DNA from: SKUL01 sp964487545
Lineage (GTDB): Bacteria; Bacteroidota; Bacteroidia; Flavobacteriales_D; SKUL01
DNA length: 64,000 nt
Reading direction: 5' to 3'
NCBI GenBank assembly: GCA_964487545.1
Contig: CAZARI010000014.1
Location: 3,124-67,123 of the forward strand
Each line of letters opens with the position of its first letter. The first letter of the stretch is position 1. Positions 1 through 9,689 of the stretch are shown here, one piece after another. The notes beneath the pieces were generated by a model. The model did no database searches. It was not told where the DNA came from and was given only the letters and a program-made list of their open reading frames with translations. The position numbers and the translations under genes were made by a program.

Positions 1-900
1 TGCAGGTTCTCCGCCCGAAAGCTTAATGATGTCCATGGTGGCCATTGCCAAACCGGCGCCGTTGACCATGCAACCCACGTTTCCGTCCAGCTTTACGTAG
101 CTCAGTCCTGCTTCGTCGGCTTCCACTTCGGTAGCATCCTCTTCGGTTTTATCGCGCATCGCAGCGTAGTCTTTGTGACGGTATAACGCGTTATCATCCA
201 GCGTAACTTTTGCATCGACAGCCATGATGTGATCATCAGACGTTTTTAAAACCGGATTGATTTCAAAAAGGCTGGCATCACATCCCAAATAAGCATTGTA
301 TAAGGACACCACAAATTTCTGCATTTCTTTAAACGCCTGACCGCTCAGCCCAAGATTGAAGGCGATTCGGCGGCACTGAAATGGCATCACGCCAACAGCC
401 GGATCGATCACTTCCTTGAAAATTTTGTCTGGCGTATTTTCGGCAACCGCTTCAATGTCCATACCTCCTTCCGGAGAATAGACAATGACGTTACGCCCCG
501 ACTGGCGGTCGAGCAACACCGACATGTAATATTCTTCCGGTTCGCTGGCTCCAGGATAATACACATCTTGAGCGATCAAAACCTGATTCACTTTTTTTCC
601 AGCTTCTGAAGTTTGGTTGGTAACGAGTGTACCTCCCAAAATTCCTTCAACTATCCCCTGTACCTTGTCGATACCCTTGGCTATCACGACCCCGCGCGAA
701 CCGGTTTCTTTCACCTCTCCTTTTCCGCGACCACCAGCGTGAATTTGCGCCTTGATTACAAACCACTCGGTGCCGGTTTCTGCTGATAATTTTTCTGCTA
801 CAGTTCTGGCCTGTGCAGCGTCGTTGGTTACGGCTCCTTCCTGAACAGAAACTCCGAAACTCTTTAAAATTGACTTTGCCTGATACTCGTGAATGTTCAT
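1..900 (-). CDS. sucC: Succinate-CoA ligase (ADP-forming) beta subunit, 5' part only
   Basis: This is the N-terminal 300 residues of the beta subunit of succinyl-CoA synthetase, the TCA-cycle enzyme that makes succinate from succinyl-CoA with substrate-level phosphorylation. The reading frame begins MNIHEYQAKSIL, the standard SucC start, at the ATG ending at base 900, and continues open to the left edge, where the gene is cut. The ATP-grasp region is visible, with KAQIHAGGRGKG near residue 47, and so is FEINPV, a conserved piece of the metal-binding loop. The partner sucD is not in the window. A complete Bacteroidota promoter sits 20 bases upstream of the ATG. The identification is secure; only the C-terminal quarter is missing. 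Confidence 0.96.
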   Translation of the reverse strand, partial: MNIHEYQAKSILKSFGVSVQEGAVTNDAAQARTVAEKLSAETGTEWFVIKAQIHAGGRGKGEVKETGSRGVVIAKGIDKVQGIVEGILGGTLVTNQTSEAGKKVNQVLIAQDVYYPGASEPEEYYMSVLLDRQSGRNVIVYSPEGGMDIEAVAENTPDKIFKEVIDPAVGVMPFQCRRIAFNLGLSGQAFKEMQKFVVSLYNAYLGCDASLFEINPVLKTSDDHIMAVDAKVTLDDNALYRHKDYAAMRDKTEEDATEVEADEAGLSYVKLDGNVGCMVNGAGLAMATMDIIKLSGGEPA

Positions 901-920
901 GTTATAGTAGAATTGAGCGG

Positions 921-951
921 CAAAAGTAGAATTTTATGTGGGTATATTCAA
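921..951 (-). promoter_or_regulatory. Promoter of sucC (TTG-N20-TAnnTTTG)
   Basis: On the minus strand, TACTTTTG (921-928) matches the Bacteroidota -7 box TAnnTTTG exactly. A TTG (949-951) lies 20 bases further upstream, within the 17-23 base spacing known for this sigma factor. The box ends 20 bases before the sucC ATG. It is the best complete promoter match in the window. Confidence 0.65.
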
Positions 952-1021
952 AGTTAGTTTATACGTTTCCCTCCTTAACCTTCGGCTTTTTAAAACGTAT
1001 AGGGTACTTTTACATTTAGGT

Positions 1022-1885
1022 ATGAGACTAAAGCTTTTCACGGTATTCTTCATTTTAACTTTTTGCGGACGGTTTATTGGGCTATTTGCACAACAAGACG
1101 TCACGCTTGATGCGGCACGCAAAGCCTATGCAGAAGAAAACTATACTCAAACCATCACGCTGCTCGATTCGTCATCGCACAATTTTGAAACGCTCCTATT
1201 GCTGGGTGACGCCTTACAAAAAACCGAGAAATATTATGCGGCGCTGCGCATGTACAACAAGGCGGCTAAGCTGAACAAGAAGAACGAAGAATTGCTAATC
1301 AACCGCGGTTCGGCGAAAATCTGGACCGAACAATTTTCTGATGCGCTCAAAGACCTGAAGTCAGCGCTTTCGATCAATGATCAAAATTACCGAACCCATT
1401 ATTACATCGGCATTGTTTATTACTACGAGTTTAAAAACCGGGCTTCAATTAAAGCCTTGGATGAATGCATTTCGCTGAACCCGGATTATGCTCCTGCCTA
1501 TTATCTGCGCGCTGCCTGTTCGGCAGAAATGAACCGGGTTGAAAGTGCCATAGACGACTATCAAAAGGCATACGATCTTGACAAAAGTCTAACAGAAGCG
1601 CTGTTTAACATTGCGGTATTGAAATTTCAGGAAAAAAACTATTTCATTGCGCAGAGAGAGCTTACCGACCTGTTGGATCAAGGCATGGTTGAATCTGCCG
1701 AGTTATACTTTTACCGCGCCGAATGTTCCTACTACCTCAATGACAAACAGGCTGCTTGCAAGGATTATAACGAAGCACGTAAACGCGGCGATTCGCTGGC
1801 TTCAGAAATCTATGATAAGTACTGCACCAAAAATCAGGACCGCAAACAGCTTCCTGAGCGCAAAACCGAAAGTATTTCACTTTAG
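1022..1885 (+). CDS. Exported tetratricopeptide-repeat protein
   Basis: A 287-residue protein with an N-terminal signal peptide (MRLKLFTVFFILTFCGRFIG, cleavage probably after LFA) followed by about six tetratricopeptide repeats. The repeats show in phrases such as ALRMYNKAAKLNKKNEELL and AIDDYQKAYDLDKSLTEALF. TPR solenoids act as protein-binding scaffolds; in the Bacteroidota periplasm they often serve envelope complexes, but no partner can be named here. An in-frame ATG at 938 would add 28 residues ahead of the signal peptide, so 1022 is preferred. The gene converges on the carboxypeptidase gene, with only five bases between the stop codons. TPR content is clear, function unknown. Confidence 0.85.
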   Translation: MRLKLFTVFFILTFCGRFIGLFAQQDVTLDAARKAYAEENYTQTITLLDSSSHNFETLLLLGDALQKTEKYYAALRMYNKAAKLNKKNEELLINRGSAKIWTEQFSDALKDLKSALSINDQNYRTHYYIGIVYYYEFKNRASIKALDECISLNPDYAPAYYLRAACSAEMNRVESAIDDYQKAYDLDKSLTEALFNIAVLKFQEKNYFIAQRELTDLLDQGMVESAELYFYRAECSYYLNDKQAACKDYNEARKRGDSLASEIYDKYCTKNQDRKQLPERKTESISL

Positions 1886-1890
1886 CACGG

Positions 1891-3309
1891 TTAGTTATTC
1901 TGCTGGAATTCAATCAGAAACTGCTCCATTCTTTGTCGCATCAGGGAGGCGGAGATCGAATAGTGATTGACCAAAATCACCAATGCTGCTGTTCTTCCCG
2001 ACTGCAATTTCATGAATCCCGCATATCCACGGCTGCCAGTCATATAGCCACTTTTGGCACGTAAATTTCCTTCGAGCACCGAACCTGCGCCAAATCGCAC
2101 GAGGGTTCCGCTGCGTCCAGCCACCGGCAATGATTCCATAAATGATTCGCGATGCGTTCCGCTATACCCCGCCTTAAGCACTTCTATGAGCTGCGTTGGG
2201 GTTACTGTATTAAAATGCGACAGTCCGCTGCCGTCTTTGATGTTTAGCCCTGCCGTGGAGTTACCCAACCTTTTCTCCCAATAAGACTGCAACCAATCTG
2301 AGCCAACGCTGTGCTGATACGACTCAACCGCAAAAATATTGGCCAAAGCTTCGGCATATAAATTAACACTGCGGGTATTAACCGGCTTAATCAGCTCTTT
2401 TAATGGCGGCGACCACAAGGTGAGCAGTTCAGTTTTCGGTTGAAGTGAGGCTTCTGATTGATGGTTCACCATGATTTCTCCCCGAACTTCAATTTTAGCA
2501 GCATCTATAATTTGTGCTGCGAGAAACTGACCTGGCTGTGGAATAGCACCCCGCACGCGAAACGACTTTCGATTCTGTGGCAACATGCCCTGCACGGTGA
2601 TTTCATTCTGGAGTGGATGGCCAAAACAATAGCTTTGATCTCCCGAAATATTGGCCGACACTACCTGGCTCGTTAATTTTAATCCGGGGATTTCAGGTGC
2701 AACGGAAACTATTCTGGCTGGTTTACCTGCTTCAAAAGTTTCGAAGGTGATCGTAAACTCATTGTCCATATAATTAACCGCATGGGGAATGGCAGCATAA
2801 TAATTCGTTAAGTCTTCCCAACTCCAGGTCCCCGGAATCACAGGCAAAAACCCCGATTCATCCACAATAAAACTCCCGTTCACTTTTGTGATTCCGGCCG
2901 ATGACAGCGAACTTGCCATGCGTTGCACCACTGCCTTTGGGTCAAGATTCAGATGGGCAGAACCCAAAGACGGATCACCTTGACCGGTTAAAATCAGATC
3001 ACCGTGAAGCACACCCACGGGGTCAACGCTGCCCCGATAGGCCAATACTGTTTTGAACTTCTGATCGGGCCCAGCGCTTTCGAGGGCAGCTATGGTGGTA
3101 AACAACTTTAACAGCGAGGCCGGAATCATCGCTTTGTTCTCCTGAAATCCGGCAAGCCGTTCGCCGGTTTCGGCATCGATTGCCAAAAAACCAGTTTGAG
3201 CTGACAACAGATCTGTTTGATTTGCCCATTGCTGAATATCCGTATCGCTCTGTGTGCGGCCGGAGACCGAAAGCAATAGTGTTATGGATAGAAAAAAGAA
3301 ATACTTCAT
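1891..3309 (-). CDS. dacB: D-alanyl-D-alanine carboxypeptidase/endopeptidase, PBP4 type (S13)
   Basis: A 472-residue periplasmic low-molecular-weight penicillin-binding protein of peptidase family S13, which trims pentapeptide stems and cuts peptide cross-links in peptidoglycan. The three active-site motifs are in order: SLLK in IPASLLKLFTT near residue 65 (SxxK), SVN in NTRSVNLYAEAL (SxN) and KSG in LRAKSGYMTGSRG (KTG variant). The long insert between the first two motifs is typical of S13. The start at 3309 gives a clean signal peptide (MKYFFFLSITLLLSVSGRTQ); an upstream in-frame ATG at 3393 would extend into the divergent asnB and is rejected. Divergent from asnB with a 64-base gap. Confidence 0.93.
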   Translation of the reverse strand: MKYFFFLSITLLLSVSGRTQSDTDIQQWANQTDLLSAQTGFLAIDAETGERLAGFQENKAMIPASLLKLFTTIAALESAGPDQKFKTVLAYRGSVDPVGVLHGDLILTGQGDPSLGSAHLNLDPKAVVQRMASSLSSAGITKVNGSFIVDESGFLPVIPGTWSWEDLTNYYAAIPHAVNYMDNEFTITFETFEAGKPARIVSVAPEIPGLKLTSQVVSANISGDQSYCFGHPLQNEITVQGMLPQNRKSFRVRGAIPQPGQFLAAQIIDAAKIEVRGEIMVNHQSEASLQPKTELLTLWSPPLKELIKPVNTRSVNLYAEALANIFAVESYQHSVGSDWLQSYWEKRLGNSTAGLNIKDGSGLSHFNTVTPTQLIEVLKAGYSGTHRESFMESLPVAGRSGTLVRFGAGSVLEGNLRAKSGYMTGSRGYAGFMKLQSGRTAALVILVNHYSISASLMRQRMEQFLIEFQQNN

Positions 3310-3373
3310 ATCTGTAAATATACAATCACGTTCTGTTCTGTCGGCTTGCGCTTTTTTCGCACCTTTGAATCCG

Positions 3374-5245
3374 ATGTGCGGAATTGCAGGCATATATCGG
3401 TTTCAACAGCCACTTTCAAAATCGGATACGCAAAATCTTCAATCGGCGGTTTCGGCCATTGCGCACCGCGGACCTGATTTTCGCGATTTCCGTCACTTTG
3501 ATCGTTGTGCCCTCGGCCACGCCCGTCTGAAGATTATCGACCTATCGGAAAAGGCAAACCAACCGATGCAGGACAAAAGCGGTCGGTACTGGCTTGTGTA
3601 TAACGGCGAAATTTTTAATTACAAAGAACTCAAGACCAACCTTAAACAGAAGGGTATTCGTTTCAGTACAGAAAGCGATTCAGAAGTGCTGTTGCAGGCG
3701 TACATACATTATGGTGAAAAGTGCGTTGATTATTTTAACGGCTTTTTTTCCTTTGCGATATACGATCAAGTAGAACACCGCCTTTTTGCCGCACGCGATC
3801 GGCTCGGCATCAAACCTTTCTATTACTGTCTCGACGAAAACGGTCTGAGTTTCGGTTCGGAGCTGACCGCTGTGAAGCAACTCTCGGGTCGGAAGGAGGT
3901 TGACCATCGCGCGCTGCACCTGTACTTTCAATTGACTTACATTCCTGCACCCTATTCCATTATTTCGGGAATTAATAAACTAAAACCTGGACATTTTATC
4001 GTGCTCAGTTCCGAAGGTCATCGAATGGAAAAATACTTCGACCTAAAAACAGAAGAATCTCCTGTCGGGTTTAAAGACGCCACGGCTATGGTGCGTTCAG
4101 AGTTGGAACGATCCGTGAAATTGCGGCTGGTGGCGGATGTGCCTGTAGGTACCTTTCTTAGTGGCGGCATTGATTCATCTATCGTGTCATCGATTGCTGC
4201 ACGGCACTCCGAAAAGTTGCAAACTTTTTCGGTCGGCTTTCCCGACTCCAAGTATCAGGATGAATCGATAAATGCGGAAAAAGTGGCACAACACATCGGA
4301 AGTAATCATCACAAAATACCGGTCTCTAACAAAACGCTGGCAGCTTTTGTAGCGCCCTTTCTGGATGTGTCCGACGAACCATTTGCCGACAGTTCGGCAT
4401 TGGCTGTGTATATTTTGAGTCAGTACACTTCACAACATTTAAAAGTTGCACTCTCTGGCGACGGTGCCGACGAGCTATTTGGTGGTTACCGAAAACACCG
4501 CGCTTTAATTAGAAGTGCAGAAAGCAGTTTCACCAACCGTGTTTTAAAAGCTGGGCAACCATTACTTAGCGGCATGGCTGGCAGTCGTAACCATTTTTTA
4601 GGTGACACTTTGCGAAAAGCGGGTAAGTACGGTGATGGTCTGAAAATACCGTTTGAGCAACGCTATTGGGATTGGTTGGAATGGACCCCCAAATCGAAGG
4701 TAAGTGCGCTGCTGCGCGATCCCCTTTGGGCAACGGAATTTGAGGATGAGGTGAAAGCGGGCATTAGCACTTTAGATTTCAACTCGATACTGACTACAGA
4801 TCTGAAAGTATTGCTTCCCAATGACATGCTCACCAAGGCCGACCGCATGAGTATGGCGCATGGTTTAGAAGTGCGCACACCCTTTTTAGACCACGAGTTG
4901 GTGCAAAAGGTGCAGGCTCTGCCATTTTCATACAAGGCAGACCGCGATAAAGGAAAACTTTTATTGCGAGAAGCTTTCAAAACCGAATTGCCCGCGTGGG
5001 TATTTGATCAGTCCAAAAAAGGGTTTGAAATTCCAGTAGAACAACTATTGCGCAGCGAGCTTAAGGGTATAATTTTAGAGCTCAGCAGCAAGGAACTTAT
5101 TGAAAAGCAAAATATTTTCAACTACGATCAACTTCAAAACATCATCCGAAACTTCTTAACACACAGCCAGAATCAGTGGGCGACGACTTTGTGGAGTTTT
5201 CTGATTTTTCAGAAATGGTGGCTACGACAGCCCGAAAATCATTAG
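3374..5245 (+). CDS. asnB: Glutamine-hydrolysing asparagine synthase family protein
   Basis: A 623-residue two-domain amidotransferase. The N-terminal glutaminase domain needs Cys2 as nucleophile, which fixes the start at 3374 (MCGIAGIYRF); an in-frame ATG at 3254 would bury that Cys and is rejected. GEIFNYKEL is a conserved glutaminase segment. The C-terminal synthetase domain has the ATP pyrophosphatase loop SGGIDSSI (from residue 263) and LSGDGADELFGGY. The protein may make free asparagine, but homologues in polysaccharide clusters amidate sugar acids, and this gene lies 47 bases upstream of a glycosyltransferase on the same strand. The family is certain; the substrate is open. Confidence 0.9.
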   Translation: MCGIAGIYRFQQPLSKSDTQNLQSAVSAIAHRGPDFRDFRHFDRCALGHARLKIIDLSEKANQPMQDKSGRYWLVYNGEIFNYKELKTNLKQKGIRFSTESDSEVLLQAYIHYGEKCVDYFNGFFSFAIYDQVEHRLFAARDRLGIKPFYYCLDENGLSFGSELTAVKQLSGRKEVDHRALHLYFQLTYIPAPYSIISGINKLKPGHFIVLSSEGHRMEKYFDLKTEESPVGFKDATAMVRSELERSVKLRLVADVPVGTFLSGGIDSSIVSSIAARHSEKLQTFSVGFPDSKYQDESINAEKVAQHIGSNHHKIPVSNKTLAAFVAPFLDVSDEPFADSSALAVYILSQYTSQHLKVALSGDGADELFGGYRKHRALIRSAESSFTNRVLKAGQPLLSGMAGSRNHFLGDTLRKAGKYGDGLKIPFEQRYWDWLEWTPKSKVSALLRDPLWATEFEDEVKAGISTLDFNSILTTDLKVLLPNDMLTKADRMSMAHGLEVRTPFLDHELVQKVQALPFSYKADRDKGKLLLREAFKTELPAWVFDQSKKGFEIPVEQLLRSELKGIILELSSKELIEKQNIFNYDQLQNIIRNFLTHSQNQWATTLWSFLIFQKWWLRQPENH

Positions 5246-5292
5246 TCTAACGGAAGATTTGTTAATTTTCAGGCGCTTCTAAAGCCACTTCA

Positions 5293-6471
5293 ATGCCACG
5301 AGTACTACGTATTATAAATCGGTTTAATCTGGGTGGCCCCACCTATAATGCGGCGTACCTTACCAAATATCTTCCCGACGATTTTGAGACGCTTCTCGTT
5401 GGCGGCATGAAAGAAGAATCCGAGGGAAGCTCGCTTCACATTCTAAATGAACTGAATCTTGAGCCTGTAATTATTGACGAGATGCGTCGCGAAATCAACC
5501 TAAAGCAAGACCTTCGGGCTTTTAAAAAAATCAAACAGCTCATCAAGTCATTTAAGCCACACATTGTTCATACGCACGCTTCAAAACCCGGTGCACTGGG
5601 CAGACTGGCTGCGGCACAACTCGGTGTTCCCGTTATCATTCACACCTTTCACGGGCACTCCTTTCATTCTTACTTTAATCCAGTGACCACTGCCTTTTAT
5701 CAACAAGTGGAGCGCTATCTCGCATCCAAATCCAATTGTATTATTGCACTTAGTGAACAGCAAAAAAATGAGTTGGTTTACGACCATAAAATCTGCGCAA
5801 CCGACAAGGTGAAAATCATTCAACTGGGATTTGATTTACAAAGATTTCAGGAAGACTACAATGCGAAGCGAAATGAGTTCAGGAGAAAATTCCACATCGC
5901 CGACGATGAGATCGCTATTGGAATTATTGGTCGCCTGGTTCCGATCAAAAACCACGATATGTTTTTGAAGTCTATGAAAATTTTAAATCACCGGACAAGT
6001 AAAAAACTAAGGGCATTTATTGTTGGTGACGGCGAAGAAAAAGGTCGGCTAATTGAGCTGTGCAAGACGCTTAATTTGAACCATACAGAAGACAATGACC
6101 CCAGCTCATTCATCAATTTCACTTCGTGGATAAAGGATATAGACATGGTAAACGCAGGGGTCGATATTGTTTGTCTCACCTCCAAAAATGAGGGCACGCC
6201 GGTGTCGCTAATCGAAGCGCAGGCAGCCAACAAACCCATCGTTACCACAAAGGTTGGCGGCATCGAAAATGTGGTGTTATCTGGAAGCACTGCTTTGTTG
6301 AGCGAAACCAATAATCATGTTACCTTAGCCAACAATTTACTCAGACTGATTGAAGATGATGAATTAAGAAAAGAATTCGGTGCCGAAGGTTGGCGGTTTG
6401 TAAAGGAAAAATTTCACTACCAGCGTTTGGCTGCCGACACCGCAAATTTATACTACGAACTACTTAATTAG
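5293..6471 (+). CDS. Glycosyltransferase family 4 protein
   Basis: A 392-residue GT-B glycosyltransferase with no membrane segment. It begins with the glycine-rich acceptor-side segment RIINRFNLGGPTYNAAYL. The C-terminal half carries GRLVPIKNHDMFLKS, the usual phosphate-binding region, and the retaining-GT4 EX7E motif in NEGTPVSLIEAQAA (E300 and E308). Such enzymes add a sugar from a nucleotide donor to a lipid-linked glycan in the cytoplasm. The stop is two bases before the ATG of the export lipoprotein gene, so the two are co-transcribed and this enzyme probably builds the glycan exported by the next two proteins. Donor and acceptor cannot be deduced. Confidence 0.9.
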   Translation: MPRVLRIINRFNLGGPTYNAAYLTKYLPDDFETLLVGGMKEESEGSSLHILNELNLEPVIIDEMRREINLKQDLRAFKKIKQLIKSFKPHIVHTHASKPGALGRLAAAQLGVPVIIHTFHGHSFHSYFNPVTTAFYQQVERYLASKSNCIIALSEQQKNELVYDHKICATDKVKIIQLGFDLQRFQEDYNAKRNEFRRKFHIADDEIAIGIIGRLVPIKNHDMFLKSMKILNHRTSKKLRAFIVGDGEEKGRLIELCKTLNLNHTEDNDPSSFINFTSWIKDIDMVNAGVDIVCLTSKNEGTPVSLIEAQAANKPIVTTKVGGIENVVLSGSTALLSETNNHVTLANNLLRLIEDDELRKEFGAEGWRFVKEKFHYQRLAADTANLYYELLN

Positions 6472-6473
6472 AA

Positions 6474-7241
6474 ATGAGGAAAATATATTTTTTCGCCTTG
6501 CTCGCACTTTCGCTTTTCATGGGTTCGTGCAGTATTAATAAGGACCTTTTATTTAAGACACCGGTGGGTTATGAATACGATATTCCGCCCGAGGTGATGG
6601 ATGTCGAATACCGCATTCAGCCATACGATCAGCTCATTTTTAGACTGTATTCTAACGATGGTTTTCTGCTTATTGACCTCACTTCGGGTAGCGGTGCCAG
6701 CAACCTGAACACCACGCGTATTTCCAATATGCAAAACCAAATTCGATACCGGGTTGAAGTGAATGGTGAAATTAAGCTTCCCACCCTCGGGTATACTTCC
6801 ATTAGTGGAATGACCGTTCGGGAAGCAGAGTTATTTCTGGAGGAGTTGTATTCGGAATATTATGTTGCGCCGTTTGTTATGCTCGAGATCACCAATAACC
6901 GGGTAATTGTTATGCCTGGGGCTGGCGGAAAAGCTTCTGTGATCACGCTCTCAAATAACAATACTTCGGTAATGGAAGCCATTGCCTTGGCCGGTGGGGT
7001 AGCCGACCGCGGAAATTCGAGCAAGATAAAACTCATTCGTCGCACGGGTGAAGGACGAAAAGTTTATCACCTGGATTTATCAAAAGTCAGCGGAATCGAC
7101 GATAGTGATATTCTGGTGCAAGCTAACGATATTATATATATCGAGCCAGTGCCTCAACTGGCAGCAGAAGCACTTCGCGACCTGACTCCTATTGTGGCAC
7201 TTATCACAAGTATGCTGGTACTGATCAACATTGTGCGGTAA
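6474..7241 (+). CDS. Polysaccharide export lipoprotein (Wza-like)
   Basis: A 255-residue outer-membrane auxiliary (OPX) protein. The N-terminus is a lipoprotein signal ending in the lipobox FMGSC, with Cys19 the predicted lipidated residue. The poly_export domain follows (YRIQPYDQLIFRLYSNDG and VNGEIKLPTLGYTSISGMT), then a SLBB-type domain (VMEAIALAGGVADRGNSSK). The C-terminus ends in a short hydrophobic stretch (LTPIVALITSMLVLINIV) that could cross a membrane, as in other Bacteroidota OPX proteins. It forms the outer-membrane or periplasmic part of a Wzx/Wzy-type capsule or exopolysaccharide exporter, partnered by the kinase encoded six bases downstream. Confidence 0.9.
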   Translation: MRKIYFFALLALSLFMGSCSINKDLLFKTPVGYEYDIPPEVMDVEYRIQPYDQLIFRLYSNDGFLLIDLTSGSGASNLNTTRISNMQNQIRYRVEVNGEIKLPTLGYTSISGMTVREAELFLEELYSEYYVAPFVMLEITNNRVIVMPGAGGKASVITLSNNNTSVMEAIALAGGVADRGNSSKIKLIRRTGEGRKVYHLDLSKVSGIDDSDILVQANDIIYIEPVPQLAAEALRDLTPIVALITSMLVLINIVR

Positions 7242-7247
7242 AATCCC

Positions 7248-9689
7248 ATGATCAACGAGAACATATCACAGATCAATCAGAATTATGATAGCTACCGCGA
7301 GCGGATCACCAATCTCGGCAGCGAATTCGAATTCGGTTTGTTTCTGTTTATCGTTCGCAAAAGCCTCAAGTGGATTATCTTACTGTTTGCCATGGCCCTG
7401 CTGGGATGCTTTATTTATTTGCGCTACACAGCACCGATATATCAGGCCAGCACCATTGTTCAGCTTTCTAAAAACGATAAGGCCAATCGCATCTTACAAG
7501 TTGAACAGATTTATGACGATCAAAATCTTTCGGCAGAAATAGAACTGCTCAAATCACGGCTTTTGTTGGAACAATCCGTGAGGCGGCTGCCGCTGCAAAT
7601 CAGCTATTTTGTAAAGGGCGAAATACTCACCCAGCGGTTGTACAAAAATGAGTTTCCGAAAGTCCAGATGGAGGCCATTTCCGATTCGTCGATTATCAAT
7701 CGTCGTGTTAATCTGCTTACCAATGACGGAATCACCTATACGCTGCATGTAGAGGGACAGCAAATTTCCTCGCCATTTACCTCAGGAAGTAAGGTCTCTA
7801 CCCCTTATTTCACAGCTTACATATACACTCAACCTGTTGACAACGACAGCGATCCGCTGCGAAATGAACTTTATTTTGTCATGAATCATCCCGCCTCATT
7901 GGTGTCGTCATTCAGGCAAAAACTGGAGGTAGAGGCTTTGAATTCGGTGGCACAAACCATCCGGATATCCTATAAAGACCAAAATCCGAGATTAGCCAGA
8001 GATTTTGTTATGGCCCATGCCAAGCAATATCTCGAGTACGATCAGTTATCGCGCGAAAGAAGCGCATCGAATATTATTGAATTCATCGACAATCAGATTG
8101 TTGATGTATATCAGGTATTGAACAGTACGGAAAACAATTTGAGCCAATTTCTGAAAAACAACAAGATTTCGAACATCGAAAGGCTGTCTGAATCGTATAT
8201 AAACTTCTTTCAGGGATACGATGAGCGAATGATAGAACTGGAATACGAAGAGAGTTTGCTGAATGAGATAGAAAAAATAATTGGCGATGAAAATCCAAAA
8301 GAAAACGACGTATACGAGCTGATTCCAATTTTGATGGGGTCACAATTCAACAGCTCTTCACTGAGTAATATGATTTTGGAACTCAGGTCGTTGCTCTTGA
8401 GAAAAGAAGAGGCACTGTACAGCTACACGCCAGACCACGGACAGGTAAAGGGTATCGAATTTCAGGTCGACATTCAAAAACGACTGATATCCGAAGCACT
8501 GCAAGCACTGAGAGAAAACCTCACCACTAAACGAGAATTTCACAGTGATAAACTCATTCAATTCGAAAATGCCTTTGATGCCCTTCCTGCCAAGGAGCTA
8601 GAGTATGCACGACTTCAAAGGCACTTTATCATCAACGAAAAGTATTATACCATGCTGCTGGAGAAGCAGACCGAATACCGAATTTCAAAAGCAGGATTTG
8701 TTCCGGATAACCGGATTCTCGAAGAGGCTGGTATCCCCTCGGCGCCGATTTCTCCCAACAAAAACATGATCCTTACGCTGTCTATGCTGGCCTCGCTGCT
8801 GCTCAGCTTTTTGTTTGTGTTGGCAAGGTATATCACCCACAACGATCTGACTTCGCTTCATGAAATCTCCAAGCTTTCACACGCTTCTATCGGAATTTTG
8901 GGAATGACACCCAAATTCACTAACGAGGTGCCCGTATCGCAGATGGTGGTAGACAAAAATCCCAAGTCGATGATGGCCGAGGCGTTTCGGAACATCCGCA
9001 CCAACCTTCAGTTTATCGACAGCAAGCAAAAAGATAGCCGTGTAATTGCCATTACCTCTACCGTTTCGGGCGAGGGAAAAACTTTCATCGCCATCAACCT
9101 GGCTGGAATCATTGCTTTTTCAGGAAAAAAGGTAATTATTCTCGACATGGATATGCGAAAACCCAAAATTCACCTGGGATTTGGTGTGCCCAACTCTTCG
9201 GGAATGAGCACCTTGCTGGTCGGAAAAGATTCACTAGAAAACTGCATTCACCAGAGTAACCTCGACAACCTGGACTTTATCACCGCAGGGCCAGTGCCGC
9301 CCAACCCGTCTGAACTTATTCTGCACAGCAACACCGACAAAATCCTCGACGAACTCAAAAACAGATATGATGTTATCGTCATTGACAACCCACCCGTTGG
9401 GATGGTGACCGACGGAATTCCAGTGATTCAAAAAGCCGACTTTCCGATATATATTTTCCGATCCGACTATTCTAAAAAGCATTTTGTGCAAAACGTAGAC
9501 CGGTTGATCAACGAAAACGGTATCACCAAACTGACGGTCATTCTGAACGGTGTAGATACCAACCGGCAACGATACGGATACAACTACGGATATGGCTACG
9601 GATATGGCTACGGATACGGGCAGCAATACGGCTATTACGAAAATCCGGGCACAAGTAAAACAAAACGATGGTTTGAGTTTTGGAAATAA
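7248..9689 (+). CDS. Wzc-like polysaccharide co-polymerase and tyrosine autokinase
   Basis: An 813-residue fused inner-membrane chain-length regulator and bacterial tyrosine kinase. The Wzz-type membrane domain has TM1 near residues 35-55 (WIILLFAMALLGCFIYL) and TM2 near 506-525, with a long periplasmic coiled-coil region between. The cytoplasmic kinase has Walker A SGEGKT (608-612), Walker A' ILDMDMRKPK (D633, D635) and Walker B VIVIDNPP (D713). The C-terminus is a tyrosine-rich tail with about a dozen Tyr in alternating YG, the expected autophosphorylation cluster; it is encoded by a 12-base tandem repeat. It works with the OPX lipoprotein encoded just upstream. The stop overlaps the start of rfbC. 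Confidence 0.93.
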   Translation: MINENISQINQNYDSYRERITNLGSEFEFGLFLFIVRKSLKWIILLFAMALLGCFIYLRYTAPIYQASTIVQLSKNDKANRILQVEQIYDDQNLSAEIELLKSRLLLEQSVRRLPLQISYFVKGEILTQRLYKNEFPKVQMEAISDSSIINRRVNLLTNDGITYTLHVEGQQISSPFTSGSKVSTPYFTAYIYTQPVDNDSDPLRNELYFVMNHPASLVSSFRQKLEVEALNSVAQTIRISYKDQNPRLARDFVMAHAKQYLEYDQLSRERSASNIIEFIDNQIVDVYQVLNSTENNLSQFLKNNKISNIERLSESYINFFQGYDERMIELEYEESLLNEIEKIIGDENPKENDVYELIPILMGSQFNSSSLSNMILELRSLLLRKEEALYSYTPDHGQVKGIEFQVDIQKRLISEALQALRENLTTKREFHSDKLIQFENAFDALPAKELEYARLQRHFIINEKYYTMLLEKQTEYRISKAGFVPDNRILEEAGIPSAPISPNKNMILTLSMLASLLLSFLFVLARYITHNDLTSLHEISKLSHASIGILGMTPKFTNEVPVSQMVVDKNPKSMMAEAFRNIRTNLQFIDSKQKDSRVIAITSTVSGEGKTFIAINLAGIIAFSGKKVIILDMDMRKPKIHLGFGVPNSSGMSTLLVGKDSLENCIHQSNLDNLDFITAGPVPPNPSELILHSNTDKILDELKNRYDVIVIDNPPVGMVTDGIPVIQKADFPIYIFRSDYSKKHFVQNVDRLINENGITKLTVILNGVDTNRQRYGYNYGYGYGYGYGYGQQYGYYENPGTSKTKRWFEFWK
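9576..9623 (+). repeat. 12-base tandem repeat encoding the kinase tyrosine tail
   Basis: Units of 12 bases (GGATATGGCTAC or close variants) start at 9576, 9588, 9600 and 9612; the units at 9588 and 9600 are identical. Each unit codes for Gly-Tyr-Gly-Tyr, or Gly-Tyr-Asn-Tyr in the first. The repeat is in frame, so gain or loss of a unit would change the number of phosphorylatable tyrosines without a frameshift. Confidence 0.85.

Noticed and set aside
3254..3373. N-terminal extension of asnB to an upstream ATG
   Set aside because: Cys must follow the initiator Met for glutaminase activity; the extension would also run into the divergent dacB.
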